Origin: Orlajensenia flava
GTDB taxonomy: Bacteria; Actinomycetota; Actinomycetes; Actinomycetales; Microbacteriaceae
Direction: 5' to 3'
Assembly: GCF_004801905.1 (NCBI RefSeq)
Contig: NZ_SSSN01000003.1
Location: 620,001 to 684,000 of the forward strand
DNA length: 64,000 bases
Position numbers and translations under genes: made by a program
In this document: positions 30,361 to 38,540 of the stretch, piece after piece
Position numbering within the stretch: the stretch's first letter is position 1
Layout of the letters: each line of letters opens with the position of its first letter
The notes under the pieces: generated by a model
Seen by the model: the letters and a program-made list of their open reading frames with translations, nothing else
What the model was told of the DNA's origin: nothing
Database searches by the model: none

Positions 30361-31482
30361 GTGGCGGAAAGCACTCGACTGGTTGATCTCGTCCACGAGC
30401 GCATCGCTGGGTTCGTGACGGATCGTGCATCAATTCTCACCTCCGTCAGTGAGGAACTCGATCCGCTGGTCGATATCTCACGGCGGTTTCTCAGCGGTGG
30501 CAAGCGCTACCGCGCCCTGTTCTGCTACTGGGGGTGGCAGGCGGCCTCTGGCGAGCCGGATGGCTTCGATCCGTTCGCGGATGACGAGGACTCCCGGCCG
30601 TCGACCGCGGTGGTCGGCGCGGCCTCCGCTCTCGAGGTGTTCCACGCCGCAGCGCTCGTCCACGACGACATCATCGACAACTCGGACACGCGGCGGGGAT
30701 CGCCCTCTGCGCACCGCCTGTTCCAGAGCCTGCACCGATCATCAGGGTGGGCAGGCGACGGAGCCGACTTCGGGCGCTCCACGGCGATCCTGCACGGCGA
30801 CCTGCTCCTCGGATGGAGCGACGAACTGCTCGATGACGCCCTCGACGAGCTCGCGGATCGCGCCGCCGCCCGCCGTGCCCGCGGCGAGTTCAATCGCATG
30901 CGCACCGAGGTGACCGCCGGGCAGTACCTGGACATCCTCGAGGAGCGAGCGTGGCCGACGCGGGACGAGTCCGAGTTCCGCGAGCGGGCCGAGAATGTGA
31001 TCGTCTACAAGTCGGCGAAGTACAGCGTGCTCGCCCCGCTCGTCATCGGCGCGGCGATGGCCGGCGGAACGGATGCCCAGCTGAGTGCGCTGCGCTCGTT
31101 CGGGCTCCCGCTGGGCATCGCGTTCCAGTTGCGCGACGACCTGCTCGGGGTGTTCGGCGACGAGCAGGTGACCGGCAAGCCCAGCGGGGACGACCTGCGC
31201 GAGGGCAAGCGCACGATGCTCATCGCCTTGGCCCGCGAGCAGCTGCCGACCGGCGCGCGCCGGTTGCTCGACGAACTGCTCGGCGACCCCGACCTGGACG
31301 ACGAGCAGATCCGACTGCTGCAGTCGACCATCCGCGAGAGTGGAGCGGTGGACGAGGTCGAGGCTCTCATCGCCCGAAATGTCGTCCGGGCGATCACCGC
31401 GCTGACGGATGCGCCGCTCACGCGGACGGCGCGACGCGAACTGACGGCACTCGCCGAGACGGTCACCCGCCGCGCGGCGTGA
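30361..31482 (+). CDS. Polyprenyl diphosphate synthase (trans type)
   Basis: Condenses isopentenyl diphosphate units into a longer prenyl diphosphate, probably for menaquinone or other isoprenoids. The 373-residue protein has GGKRYRALFCYW, the first Asp-rich motif HDDIIDNSDTRRG (residues 101-113) and the second QLRDDLLGVFGDEQVTGKPSGDDLREGKRT. Chain length cannot be read from these motifs. In M. tuberculosis idsA2 (Rv2173) stands in the same relative position next to Rv2175c and pknL. A second synthase, crtE, is in the window. GTG start, probably leaderless. Confidence 0.92.
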   Translation: MAESTRLVDLVHERIAGFVTDRASILTSVSEELDPLVDISRRFLSGGKRYRALFCYWGWQAASGEPDGFDPFADDEDSRPSTAVVGAASALEVFHAAALVHDDIIDNSDTRRGSPSAHRLFQSLHRSSGWAGDGADFGRSTAILHGDLLLGWSDELLDDALDELADRAAARRARGEFNRMRTEVTAGQYLDILEERAWPTRDESEFRERAENVIVYKSAKYSVLAPLVIGAAMAGGTDAQLSALRSFGLPLGIAFQLRDDLLGVFGDEQVTGKPSGDDLREGKRTMLIALAREQLPTGARRLLDELLGDPDLDDEQIRLLQSTIRESGAVDEVEALIARNVVRAITALTDAPLTRTARRELTALAETVTRRAA

Positions 31483-31506
31483 CCGTCAGGCCCCAGCCTT
31501 GCCTCG

Positions 31507-31541
31507 GGCCTCAGGCCTCAGGCCTCAGGCCTCAGGCCTCA
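31507..31541. repeat. Heptanucleotide tandem repeat (GGCCTCA x5) at a convergent junction
   Basis: Five perfect copies of GGCCTCA run from 31507 to 31541, with a decayed copy just to the left (31500-31506). They lie between the stop of the polyprenyl synthase (31482) and the Rv2175c-like gene. The last copy supplies that gene's TGA stop codon. Because the unit is seven bases long and contains TGA on the minus strand, the array places stops in all three minus-strand frames. Confidence 0.95.
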
Positions 31542-31874
31542 GGCGAGAGCTTGGGCGACGCGGCGGACCTCGGCCTTGCGGCCGTTGCGCAGCGCGTCGA
31601 TCGGGGCAGCCTCCAAGGCGTCGTCCGTCTCCAGCAACCAGGCCATCGCCTCATCGTCATCGAAGCCGGCGTCGCCGAGCACGATGAGGGTGCCGCGGAG
31701 TTCGTGCAGCGGCTCGTCGTCGCGCAGGAAATCGGCTGGCACCTGCAGCACCCCGTCCCGCCGGACGGCGAGCAGGTGGCGGTCTTCGATGAGGCGGCGC
31801 ACACGGCTGGGCCCGACGCCCAGCATGTCGACGAGATCGGGAACGGTCAGCCACGAGCGGTCGGAGTCGGTCAC
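31539..31874 (-). CDS. Rv2175c-like winged-helix DNA-binding protein
   Basis: A 111-residue protein (SWLTVPDLVDMLGVGPSRVRR, LIEDRHLLAVRRDGVLQVPADFL, LHELRGTLIVLGDAGFDDDEAMAWL) matching the mycobacterial Rv2175c family, a DNA-binding substrate of the kinase PknL. It is shorter than Rv2175c at the N-terminus, where the phosphorylated Thr of the mycobacterial protein lies. GTG 31874 is the first plausible start of the conserved part; the frame continues upstream without a recognised domain. The kinase gene is two genes away (33063). Confidence 0.82.
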   Translation of the reverse strand: MTDSDRSWLTVPDLVDMLGVGPSRVRRLIEDRHLLAVRRDGVLQVPADFLRDDEPLHELRGTLIVLGDAGFDDDEAMAWLLETDDALEAAPIDALRNGRKAEVRRVAQALA

Positions 31875-31955
31875 CTCTACAGCGTGCCATGCCGCCGAGA
31901 CCGTATCCAACCGCGTGCCCTCTCGAAGAAAGAATTCGCCGTCGTCGGCTCGAGT

Positions 31956-31996
31956 CACATGAGTAACGTGTGTAACATCTGTACCGGTAATTGACA
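31956..31996. promoter_or_regulatory. Candidate operator/promoter region between divergent Rv2175c-like and LysM genes
   Basis: The 168-bp divergent gap contains an imperfect palindrome CACATG-N5-CGTGTG (31956-31972), two GTAAC direct repeats 9 bases apart (31963, 31972) and a TTGACA hexamer (31991-31996). A matching -10 at 16-18 bases is not obvious. The region is more AT-rich than its surroundings. No regulator can be named. Confidence 0.35.
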
Positions 31997-32042
31997 TCCG
32001 CTCATCTATGCATCGCCCCGGGATGCTACGGAGGACCCGCGC

Positions 32043-32981
32043 ATGACGCTCACCACGATGGCGATAGCCGGAGCACTGGCCGTGACGGTCGTCCCCTCTC
32101 CCGCCGCCCCGGAATACACCGTCGTCGACGGGGACTCCGTGAGCGCGATCGCCGATCGCTTCGGCCTCACCACCGACGACGTCCTGACGCTCAACGGCTT
32201 GGAACGGTCGAGCCTCATCTTCCCCGGCCAGGTACTCCGCCTGCTCCCGGCAGACAGCCCTCCCCCGACACCCGAAGCGGCACCGGCTCCGCCGCCCGTT
32301 CCCGCCGCACCCGCGCCGGCGGCCGCCGCACACGTCGTCGTCTCCGGCGACACGGTCAGCGCGATCGCATCGAGCGCAGGCGTCGGGGTGCAGGCCCTGC
32401 TCGACGCCAACGGACTCACTTGGTCGAGCATCATCTACCCCGGCCAGCAGCTGGTGTTCCCCGCGACGACAGCATCCGCTGCTCCCGCCCCGGCTCCGGC
32501 GCCCGTCCCGGCTCCGGTCGTCCCCGTCGCCGACTCCCAACCCCTGGCGGCGGTCGATCCGGCCGCCGTCATCCCGCTGTCCGACGAGATGCGCGCGAAC
32601 GCAGCCACGATCATCCGGATCGGTCGCTCGCTCGGCGTGAGCGACCAGGGCCTCGTGATCGCGCTGGCCGCTGCGGCGCAGGAATCGCGATTGCGCAACG
32701 TCGACTACGGCGACGCCGACTCGCTCGGACTCTTCCAACAGCGCCCCAGCACGGGATGGGGAACGCCCGAGCAGGTGATGGACCCCGTACGGGCGACCGA
32801 TGCGTTCTTCGGGGGGCCCGCGAACCCCAACGGCACTCTCACACGCGGACTGCTGGACATCCCGGGGTGGGAATCGATGACCGTCACGCAGGCGGCTCAA
32901 GCCGTGCAGATCTCGGCGCACCCCGACGCCTATGCGGCATGGGAGACCTCCGCCCGCCAGTGGCTGTCCGAGCTCGGCTGA
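32043..32981 (+). CDS. Secreted or surface protein with two LysM domains and a lysozyme-like C-terminal domain
   Basis: A 312-residue protein. The short hydrophobic N-terminus (1-22) lacks a basic n-region and is an atypical export signal. LysM repeats follow at about 24-67 and 97-140 (each with SAIA and PGQ), separated by Pro/Ala linkers. The C-terminal part (about 180-312) reads AAAQESRLRNVDYGDADSLG then FQQRPSTGWG, a pattern of lysozyme/transglycosylase-like domains; Glu214 could be catalytic. It probably binds and perhaps cleaves peptidoglycan. ATG 32043 has GGAGG 8 bases upstream. It sits between the Rv2175c-like gene and the PASTA kinase. Confidence 0.85.
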   Translation: MTLTTMAIAGALAVTVVPSPAAPEYTVVDGDSVSAIADRFGLTTDDVLTLNGLERSSLIFPGQVLRLLPADSPPPTPEAAPAPPPVPAAPAPAAAAHVVVSGDTVSAIASSAGVGVQALLDANGLTWSSIIYPGQQLVFPATTASAAPAPAPAPVPAPVVPVADSQPLAAVDPAAVIPLSDEMRANAATIIRIGRSLGVSDQGLVIALAAAAQESRLRNVDYGDADSLGLFQQRPSTGWGTPEQVMDPVRATDAFFGGPANPNGTLTRGLLDIPGWESMTVTQAAQAVQISAHPDAYAAWETSARQWLSELG

Positions 32982-33049
32982 GCATCACGGATAGGCCTCG
33001 AATGCCCGCGTGCACGGTGTTTTAGCGGGGAGAAGACACCTGCGATCCG

Positions 33050-33055
33050 TAGAAT
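33050..33055 (+). promoter_or_regulatory. -10 box, leaderless promoter of the PASTA kinase gene
   Basis: TAGAAT ends 7 bases before the GTG at 33063, with no ribosome-binding site in between. Confidence 0.6.
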
Positions 33056-33062
33056 CGCGCAG

Positions 33063-34964
33063 GTGACGATTACGCCCACCGACCCGATGCTGGGCCGTCT
33101 CATCGACGGCCGGTATCAGGTGCGCTCGCGGATCGCCCGGGGCGGCATGGCGACGGTGTACCTTGCCACCGATCTGAGGCTCGAGCGTCGCGTGGCTATC
33201 AAGATCATGCACGGGCACCTGGCCGATGACAACACCTTCAAGAGTCGCTTCGTGCAGGAGGCTCGATCGGCCGCTCGGCTGGCGCATCCGAATGTCGTCA
33301 ACGTCTTCGACCAGGGTCAGGACTCCGACATGGCCTACCTGGTCATGGAGTATCTGCCCGGCATCACGCTCCGGGACCTGCTGAAGGACTACGGGCGGCT
33401 GACGCCCGAGCAGACGATCGACATCCTCTCGGCTGTGCTCGCGGGACTCGCGGCCGCGCACAAGGCCGGGATCGTGCATCGCGACGTCAAGCCCGAGAAC
33501 GTGCTGCTCGCCGATGACGGGCGCATCAAGCTGGGCGACTTCGGCCTTGCTCGGGCGGCGAGCGCGAACACGGCGACCGGGCAGGCCCTGCTCGGAACCA
33601 TCGCGTACCTCTCCCCCGAGCTCGTCACGCGCGGAGTCGCCGACGCCCGCAGCGACATCTACGCGCTCGGCATCATGATGTACGAGATGCTCGCCGGAGT
33701 GCAGCCCTTCGTCGGCGAGGCGCCCATGCAGATCGCCTACCAGCACGCCAACGACCAAGTCCCCCGGCCCAGCGCCGTCGTTCCGAGCGTCCCCCACGAA
33801 CTCGATGACCTCGTGATCTGGGCGACCGCTCGCGATCCCGAAGCGCGGCCCCGTGACGCGCGCGTCATGTTCGAGCGCCTCACCGACGTCGAGAAGCTCG
33901 TGCGCGACCCCGCAGCAGCCGCGGCTGAAGGACTGCAGCCCACGATGGTGCTGCCATCCATCGAGGCATCGCCCGCCGATACCGGCGGAGCGACCCAGGT
34001 CATCGCCGCTCCCGGCCGGCACCGCACGGGACCCGTCGCACCCGACGCGACCACGACCCTCGCGACGGTGGCGCGCACACGGGGCAGACGCGGGTACTGG
34101 TGGATCGCGCTGTTACTCATCGTCGCGTCGATGGCCGGAGCGACGGGGTGGTACTTCGGCGCCGGACCCGGGTCGTTCACGACGGTTCCGAGCGTCGTCG
34201 GGGTCGGTCAGGCCGACGCGAAGAAGGCCCTCGAGGACGCGGGGTTCACGGTCAAGCTCGACCAGCGCAACGATCCCGTCGTCCCGCAGGGCGCAGCATC
34301 CGGCACCGACCCGGCCGCCGGTGCCTCCGCGGGACGTGGCTCGACGGTCACGCTCTTCCTCTCGCTGGGTCCGGCGATCCTCGATGTCCCGACGGTCGTC
34401 GGCAGCCAGGAGACGGATGCGCGCACCGCGCTGGCGCGGTTCACGGTCGCGGGTGAGTCCTCGAAGCAGTTCTCCGACCAGGCGGCCGGCGTGGTGCTGG
34501 CCGCTCTCGGCGCCGATGGGAACGCCCTGCCGGCGCAGTATCCGGAGAAGGGCGCCATCACGCTCGTGGTCTCGGCCGGGGCGATTCCGGATGTCGCGGG
34601 CAAAAGCATCGACGACGCGACGGCGACCCTGACCGCTGCGGGCTTGGCACCGACCGTCGGCGACGGCGAGTTCAGCGACACCGTCCCGAAGGACACGGTG
34701 ATCAGCGCGAAGACGTCCACCGACCCGGTCAAGCTGGGCGACCCCATCACGATCGTGCCGTCGAAGGGCGTCGACCTGGTCGCGGTGCCCGATGTCAGCG
34801 GCAAGACGATCAATCAGGCAGCGAAGATCATCACCGACGCCGGCTTCGCCTTCGACACGAACGTGCCCGAGCTGTTCCGCGACATCGTCACGGTCAACAA
34901 TCAGAAGCCCGCGGCGGGCGCGCAGCTGAAGCGCGGCAGCACGGTCACCGCGAACTACAACTGA
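33063..34964 (+). CDS. PASTA-domain Ser/Thr protein kinase (PknL/PknB type)
   Basis: A 633-residue membrane kinase. The cytoplasmic kinase domain (about 12-275) has the glycine loop IARGGMATVYLA, Lys47 (VAIKIM), catalytic HRDVKPEN (Asp141) and DFG (159-161). A juxtamembrane linker leads to one membrane helix (about 345-364) and four external PASTA repeats (about 372-437, 438-505, 506-570, 571-633) that bind peptidoglycan fragments or lipid II. The position beside an Rv2175c homologue matches mycobacterial pknL, although PknL itself has a different PASTA count, so the name is not assigned. No phosphatase gene adjoins. GTG start, probably leaderless. Confidence 0.95.
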   Translation: MTITPTDPMLGRLIDGRYQVRSRIARGGMATVYLATDLRLERRVAIKIMHGHLADDNTFKSRFVQEARSAARLAHPNVVNVFDQGQDSDMAYLVMEYLPGITLRDLLKDYGRLTPEQTIDILSAVLAGLAAAHKAGIVHRDVKPENVLLADDGRIKLGDFGLARAASANTATGQALLGTIAYLSPELVTRGVADARSDIYALGIMMYEMLAGVQPFVGEAPMQIAYQHANDQVPRPSAVVPSVPHELDDLVIWATARDPEARPRDARVMFERLTDVEKLVRDPAAAAAEGLQPTMVLPSIEASPADTGGATQVIAAPGRHRTGPVAPDATTTLATVARTRGRRGYWWIALLLIVASMAGATGWYFGAGPGSFTTVPSVVGVGQADAKKALEDAGFTVKLDQRNDPVVPQGAASGTDPAAGASAGRGSTVTLFLSLGPAILDVPTVVGSQETDARTALARFTVAGESSKQFSDQAAGVVLAALGADGNALPAQYPEKGAITLVVSAGAIPDVAGKSIDDATATLTAAGLAPTVGDGEFSDTVPKDTVISAKTSTDPVKLGDPITIVPSKGVDLVAVPDVSGKTINQAAKIITDAGFAFDTNVPELFRDIVTVNNQKPAAGAQLKRGSTVTANYN

Positions 34965-34990
34965 CCCGGAGCGCCGGCGCGCCGCTCAGC

Positions 34991-35224
34991 AACGGTGCCA
35001 TAACGCGCATCCGCCAGAGCAGAAGTGCCATAACGCGCATCCGCAATCGGAGCGCCGGAAACGTGTCATAACGCGCATACCGGGCGGCAGCGGTGCCACA
35101 ACGCGCATGTGCAGTGCGCATCCGCGGTCGCAGTGCAAGCAACGGTGCCATAACGCGCATCCGCCAGAGCAGAAGTGCCATAACGCGCATCCGCCAGAGC
35201 AGAAGTGCCATAACGCGCATCCGC
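34991..35224. repeat. Tandem array A of the ATAACGCGCAT motif, mostly 30-bp period
   Basis: Cores of ATAACGCGCAT (usually inside GTGCCATAACGCGCATCCGC) start at 35000, 35030, 35068, 35098 (ACAACGCGCAT), 35150, 35180 and 35210, with a decayed copy near 35113. Steps are 30, 38, 30, 52, 30 and 30 bases. The filler CCGCCAGAGCAGAA is identical at three of the steps. The array fills most of the 287-bp gap between the convergent kinase and DAHP synthase genes. A second array with the same core is at 62755-63006. Confidence 0.95.
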
Positions 35225-35251
35225 AATCGCGCCACGGCGCGCAGCGGGCGC

Positions 35252-36640
35252 TCAGGTGCGGTCGGAGAGCTCCTCGGCCACCAGGAACGCGAGCTCGAGC
35301 GACTGCATGTGGTTCAGGCGCGGGTCGCAGAGCGACTCGTACCGCGTCGCGAGGTCCGCCTCGTCGATGTGCTCCGACCCGCCGAGGCACTCGGTCACGT
35401 CGTCGCCGGTGAGTTCGACGTGGATGCCGCCGGGGTGCGTTCCGGCCGCCCGGTGCGCCTCGAAGAATCCCTTGACCTCATCGACGACATCCTCGAACCG
35501 ACGCGTCTTATAGCCGGTCGGCGTCGTGAGGCCGTTGCCGTGCATGGGGTCGGAGACCCACAGCGGGCGGGCGTCGCTGGCCTTGACGGCTTCGAGTAGC
35601 GGCGGCAGCGCGTCGCGCACCCGTCCGGCGCCCATCCGCGTGATGAAGGTGAGTCGCCCGGGCTCGCGGTTCGGGTCGAGCTTGTCGATGAGCGCGAGCA
35701 TGTCGTCGACGCTCGTCGACGGACCGAGCTTGACGCCGATCGGGTTGCGCACGCGGGAGAGGAAGTCGACGTGCGCGCCATCGAGGTCCCGGGTTCGCTC
35801 GCCGATCCAGACGAAGTGCGCCGAGGTGTTGTACGGCGTTCCGGTGCGCGAGTCGATGCGCGTCATCGGGCGCTCGTAGTCCATCAGCAGACCCTCGTGG
35901 GCCGTGTAGAACTCGACCCGCTTGAGCTCGTCGAAGTCGGCCCCCGCCGCCTCCATGAACCGAACAGCCCGGTCGATCTCTCGGGCCAGACCCTCGTAGC
36001 GCTGGTTGGCCGGGTTGGCGGCGAAGCCCCTGTTCCAGCTGTGCACCTGGCGCAGGTCGGCGAATCCGCCCTGGGTGAAGGCACGGATGAGGTTCAGTGT
36101 CGATGCCGCCGTGTGGTAGCCCTGGACGAGTCTCGAGGGGTCGGGCGTTCTGGCCTGCGGCGTGAAGTCGTAGCCGTTCACGATGTCGCCGCGGTAGGCG
36201 GGAAGCGTCACGTCCCCGCGCTTCTCGAAGTCGCTCGAACGCGGCTTGGCGAACTGGCCGGCCATCCGGCCCATCTTGACCACGGGAACGGATGCGCCGT
36301 AGGTCAGCACCACCGCCATCTGGAGGAGCGTCTTGACGCGGTTGCGGATCTGATCGGCCGTCGCTCCGGCGAAGGTCTCCGCGCAGTCACCGCCCTGCAG
36401 CAGGAAGGCCCGTCCATCGGCCGCAGCGGCGAGACGCTCCCGGAGGTTGTCGACCTCGCCCGCGAACACCAGCGGAGGGAGCGTGGCGATCTGGGCTGAT
36501 GCGGCCGCGGCCGCTTCGGCGTCCGGCCACGCGGGCTGCTGCTTGATGGGAAGTCCGCGCCAGTGGTCGAGACCCTCGATGACCGACTTGTCAGCGTGCA
36601 CGACGGGCTCGGCGGGGTCTTCCACGGGGGTCTTCCTCAT
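35252..36640 (-). CDS. aroG: Class II 3-deoxy-D-arabino-heptulosonate-7-phosphate synthase
   Basis: First enzyme of the shikimate pathway, joining phosphoenolpyruvate and erythrose-4-phosphate. The 462-residue length equals M. tuberculosis AroG (Rv2178c). Class II signatures include LVFAGEVDNLRERLA, LLQGGDCAETF (metal-binding Cys), KMGRMAGQFAKPRS, WIGERTRDLDGAHVDF and WVSDPMHGN. ATG 36640 (MRKTPVED) is chosen for family length; the frame runs 14 codons further upstream. The stop lies 27 bp past repeat array A. Confidence 0.96.
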   Translation of the reverse strand: MRKTPVEDPAEPVVHADKSVIEGLDHWRGLPIKQQPAWPDAEAAAAASAQIATLPPLVFAGEVDNLRERLAAAADGRAFLLQGGDCAETFAGATADQIRNRVKTLLQMAVVLTYGASVPVVKMGRMAGQFAKPRSSDFEKRGDVTLPAYRGDIVNGYDFTPQARTPDPSRLVQGYHTAASTLNLIRAFTQGGFADLRQVHSWNRGFAANPANQRYEGLAREIDRAVRFMEAAGADFDELKRVEFYTAHEGLLMDYERPMTRIDSRTGTPYNTSAHFVWIGERTRDLDGAHVDFLSRVRNPIGVKLGPSTSVDDMLALIDKLDPNREPGRLTFITRMGAGRVRDALPPLLEAVKASDARPLWVSDPMHGNGLTTPTGYKTRRFEDVVDEVKGFFEAHRAAGTHPGGIHVELTGDDVTECLGGSEHIDEADLATRYESLCDPRLNHMQSLELAFLVAEELSDRT

Positions 36641-36696
36641 TCTGCGATCGGTCGTGTCGACGCGCGGAAAGCACGGCGGCACACGTGGGCGACAGC

Positions 36697-37386
36697 CTAC
36701 CGCGAAAGGGCGGCGCGCCTCTCCTTCACAGAACTGGCGTACATGTCGACGTATTCCTGCCCGCTCAGCCGGTCGAGTTCATACATGATCTCGTCCGTCA
36801 CACTGCGCAACACGAACCGATCGGACTCGAGGCCCTCGAAACGCGAGAAGTCCAGCGGGTCGCCGAACACCATTCCCACCCGACGCACCTTCGGCACCCG
36901 CTTGCCGATCGGCATGACCTTCTCGGTGTCGATCATCGCCACCGGGATGATCGGGACGCCCGCCTCGAGCACCATCCGAGCAACACCCGTGCGCCCGCGG
37001 TACAGCCGCCCGTCAGGGCTCCTCGTCCCCTCGGGATAGATGCCGAGGACGGATCCCTCCCCCAGCACCTTCAATCCCGTGATGAGGGATGCCTCGGATG
37101 CCTTACCTCCCGAGCGGTCGATGGGCAACTGGCCGGCGGCGTTCATGAACACCCGCGTCGCCCAGCCCTTGAGGCCCTTCCCCGTGAAGTACTCGCTCTT
37201 GGCGAGGAAGACCATGCGCCGCTTCATCACGAGCGGAAGGAAGATCGAGTCGATGAACGAGAGGTGGTTGCTCGCCATGATCACGGCACCACGATCGGGT
37301 ACCTTCTCCATGCCGACGATCCACGGGCGGAAGATGCTGAGCACGAGTGGGCCGACCACGATGTGCTTCATCACCCAATAGAACAT
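36697..37386 (-). CDS. 1-acyl-sn-glycerol-3-phosphate acyltransferase (PlsC family)
   Basis: Acylates lysophosphatidic acid to phosphatidic acid in phospholipid synthesis. The 229-residue protein has the catalytic HX4D motif (NHLSFID, His41-Asp46), KAELF-like FLAKSEYFTGKGLKGW, and YPEGTRSPDGRLYRG. An AAGGAG ribosome site lies 7 bases before ATG 37386, with a TAGGCT -10 box about 20 bases upstream of that. It may be co-transcribed with aroG 56 bp downstream. A homologue (Rv2182c) occupies the same neighbourhood in M. tuberculosis. Confidence 0.93.
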   Translation of the reverse strand: MFYWVMKHIVVGPLVLSIFRPWIVGMEKVPDRGAVIMASNHLSFIDSIFLPLVMKRRMVFLAKSEYFTGKGLKGWATRVFMNAAGQLPIDRSGGKASEASLITGLKVLGEGSVLGIYPEGTRSPDGRLYRGRTGVARMVLEAGVPIIPVAMIDTEKVMPIGKRVPKVRRVGMVFGDPLDFSRFEGLESDRFVLRSVTDEIMYELDRLSGQEYVDMYASSVKERRAALSR

Positions 37387-37425
37387 GCCGACTCCTTCGA
37401 CGCCCGCCTCAGCCTAGTGGCAGGC

Positions 37426-38370
37426 TCAGGCGGCGCCGACACCGAGACGGGCGAGGTCCGCCGCGCCGACGACGCCGGCGTCGTTGAACAGTTCGGCGAT
37501 GAGGAAGTCGGGTTCGGGGTGGTAGCCGCGAGCCGGGAGGTTCTCCAGGTAGGCCGCTCGGATGGGCTCGAGCAGCGCGTCACCGGCGGCGGCCACCCCG
37601 CCACCGAAGACGAACACCTGCGGGTCCAGGACGGCAGACAGGCTGGCGGATGCCTCACCGAGCCACCGGCCGAGCGTGCGGAGGGCGGCGAGCGCACCGG
37701 GGTCCTCCTCCGCGATGAGTCGTCCGACGTCGTCGCCGGTCAGCTTCCCCGTGCGCCGGCGCGCCTCGGCCAGGCTCTGGCCGATGCCGGCCGCATCCGC
37801 GAGTTCGTTGGCATAGCGCAGAAGGGCACGGCCCGACCCGTACTGCTCGATGCAGCCGTGCGCTCCGCATCCGCACGGCAGTCCACCGGGAACCACCCGC
37901 ATGTGGCCGATCTCCGCGCCGGCGCCGAAGCCCCCACGCAGGAGTGTGTCCCGCACCACGATGGCGCCGCCGACGCCGGTGCCGATCGTGAGTGTGACCA
38001 TGTCGCTGTACAGGCGACCCGCCCCATAGCGGAACTCCGCCCAGCCGGCGGCGTTCGCGTCATTGTCGATGAACACCGGGAGATCGATGCGCGCCTCGAG
38101 CCGGGCGCGGAGCGGCTCGTTGCGCCAGTTGATGTTCGGCGTGTAGTAGACGGTGGACTGTGCGGCGTCGATGAAGCCGGGGGCCGCGACGCCAGCGGCG
38201 ACGACCTGCTCTCCGTCGCTGAGCGAGGTGATCATGCCGACGATGGCATCGAGCAGTTCGGCCGGCTCCTGCGGCGTCGGAACCCGCTCGGCTGCGACGA
38301 TGGTGCCGAACTCGTCGACGAGCCCTCCTGCGATCTTCGTGCCGCCGATGTCGATGCCGATTGCGTGCAC
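37426..38370 (-). CDS. ROK-family sugar kinase, probable glucokinase
   Basis: Phosphorylates glucose or a related hexose with ATP. The 314-residue protein has the phosphate loop GIDIGGTKIAGGLVDEFG, the ROK substrate block GFGAGAEIGHMRVVPGG and the zinc site CGCGAHGCIE. The lack of an N-terminal winged helix makes it an enzyme rather than a ROK repressor. GTG 38370 is supported by an AAAGG site 8 bases upstream. It is divergent from the acyl-CoA ligase gene across a 170-bp gap. Confidence 0.9.
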   Translation of the reverse strand: MHAIGIDIGGTKIAGGLVDEFGTIVAAERVPTPQEPAELLDAIVGMITSLSDGEQVVAAGVAAPGFIDAAQSTVYYTPNINWRNEPLRARLEARIDLPVFIDNDANAAGWAEFRYGAGRLYSDMVTLTIGTGVGGAIVVRDTLLRGGFGAGAEIGHMRVVPGGLPCGCGAHGCIEQYGSGRALLRYANELADAAGIGQSLAEARRRTGKLTGDDVGRLIAEEDPGALAALRTLGRWLGEASASLSAVLDPQVFVFGGGVAAAGDALLEPIRAAYLENLPARGYHPEPDFLIAELFNDAGVVGAADLARLGVGAA

Positions 38371-38438
38371 GATAGCTGGCCTTTCGAACGGTGGCGGAGT
38401 GCTGATGCTACCGACAGGAGGCTCGGAGGCGCACCGAT

Positions 38439-38444
38439 TAGAGT
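38439..38444 (+). promoter_or_regulatory. Candidate -10 box upstream of the acyl-CoA ligase gene
   Basis: TAGAGT in the divergent gap, about 97 bases before GTG 38541. No convincing -35 was found. If used, the mRNA would have a leader of about 90 bases. Confidence 0.3.
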
Positions 38445-38540
38445 GTAACCACCCAGTTCTACCGGTGACGCTCCGCCCCCGCACCGCTGCCGATGGCGAG
38501 CGCGGTACGGACGCTCCGCCCCGGTACCGAAGGAGATACC

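Noticed and set aside
31991-32019. TTGACA with a matching -10 for the LysM gene
   Set aside because: No TANNNT-like hexamer lies 16-18 bases downstream, so only the region as a whole was kept as a low-confidence regulatory feature.
34991-35224. CRISPR array
   Set aside because: The repeats are short (about 20 bases), spacers are 10 bases or so and largely identical between copies, and no cas gene is nearby.
34945-35235. A minus-strand open frame of 96 codons with repeated MRVMA units across array A
   Set aside because: It is the tandem array read as protein. The 30-base period is a multiple of three, so the frame stays open by arithmetic. It has no ribosome site, no family similarity by eye, and the same frame pattern occurs in array B.
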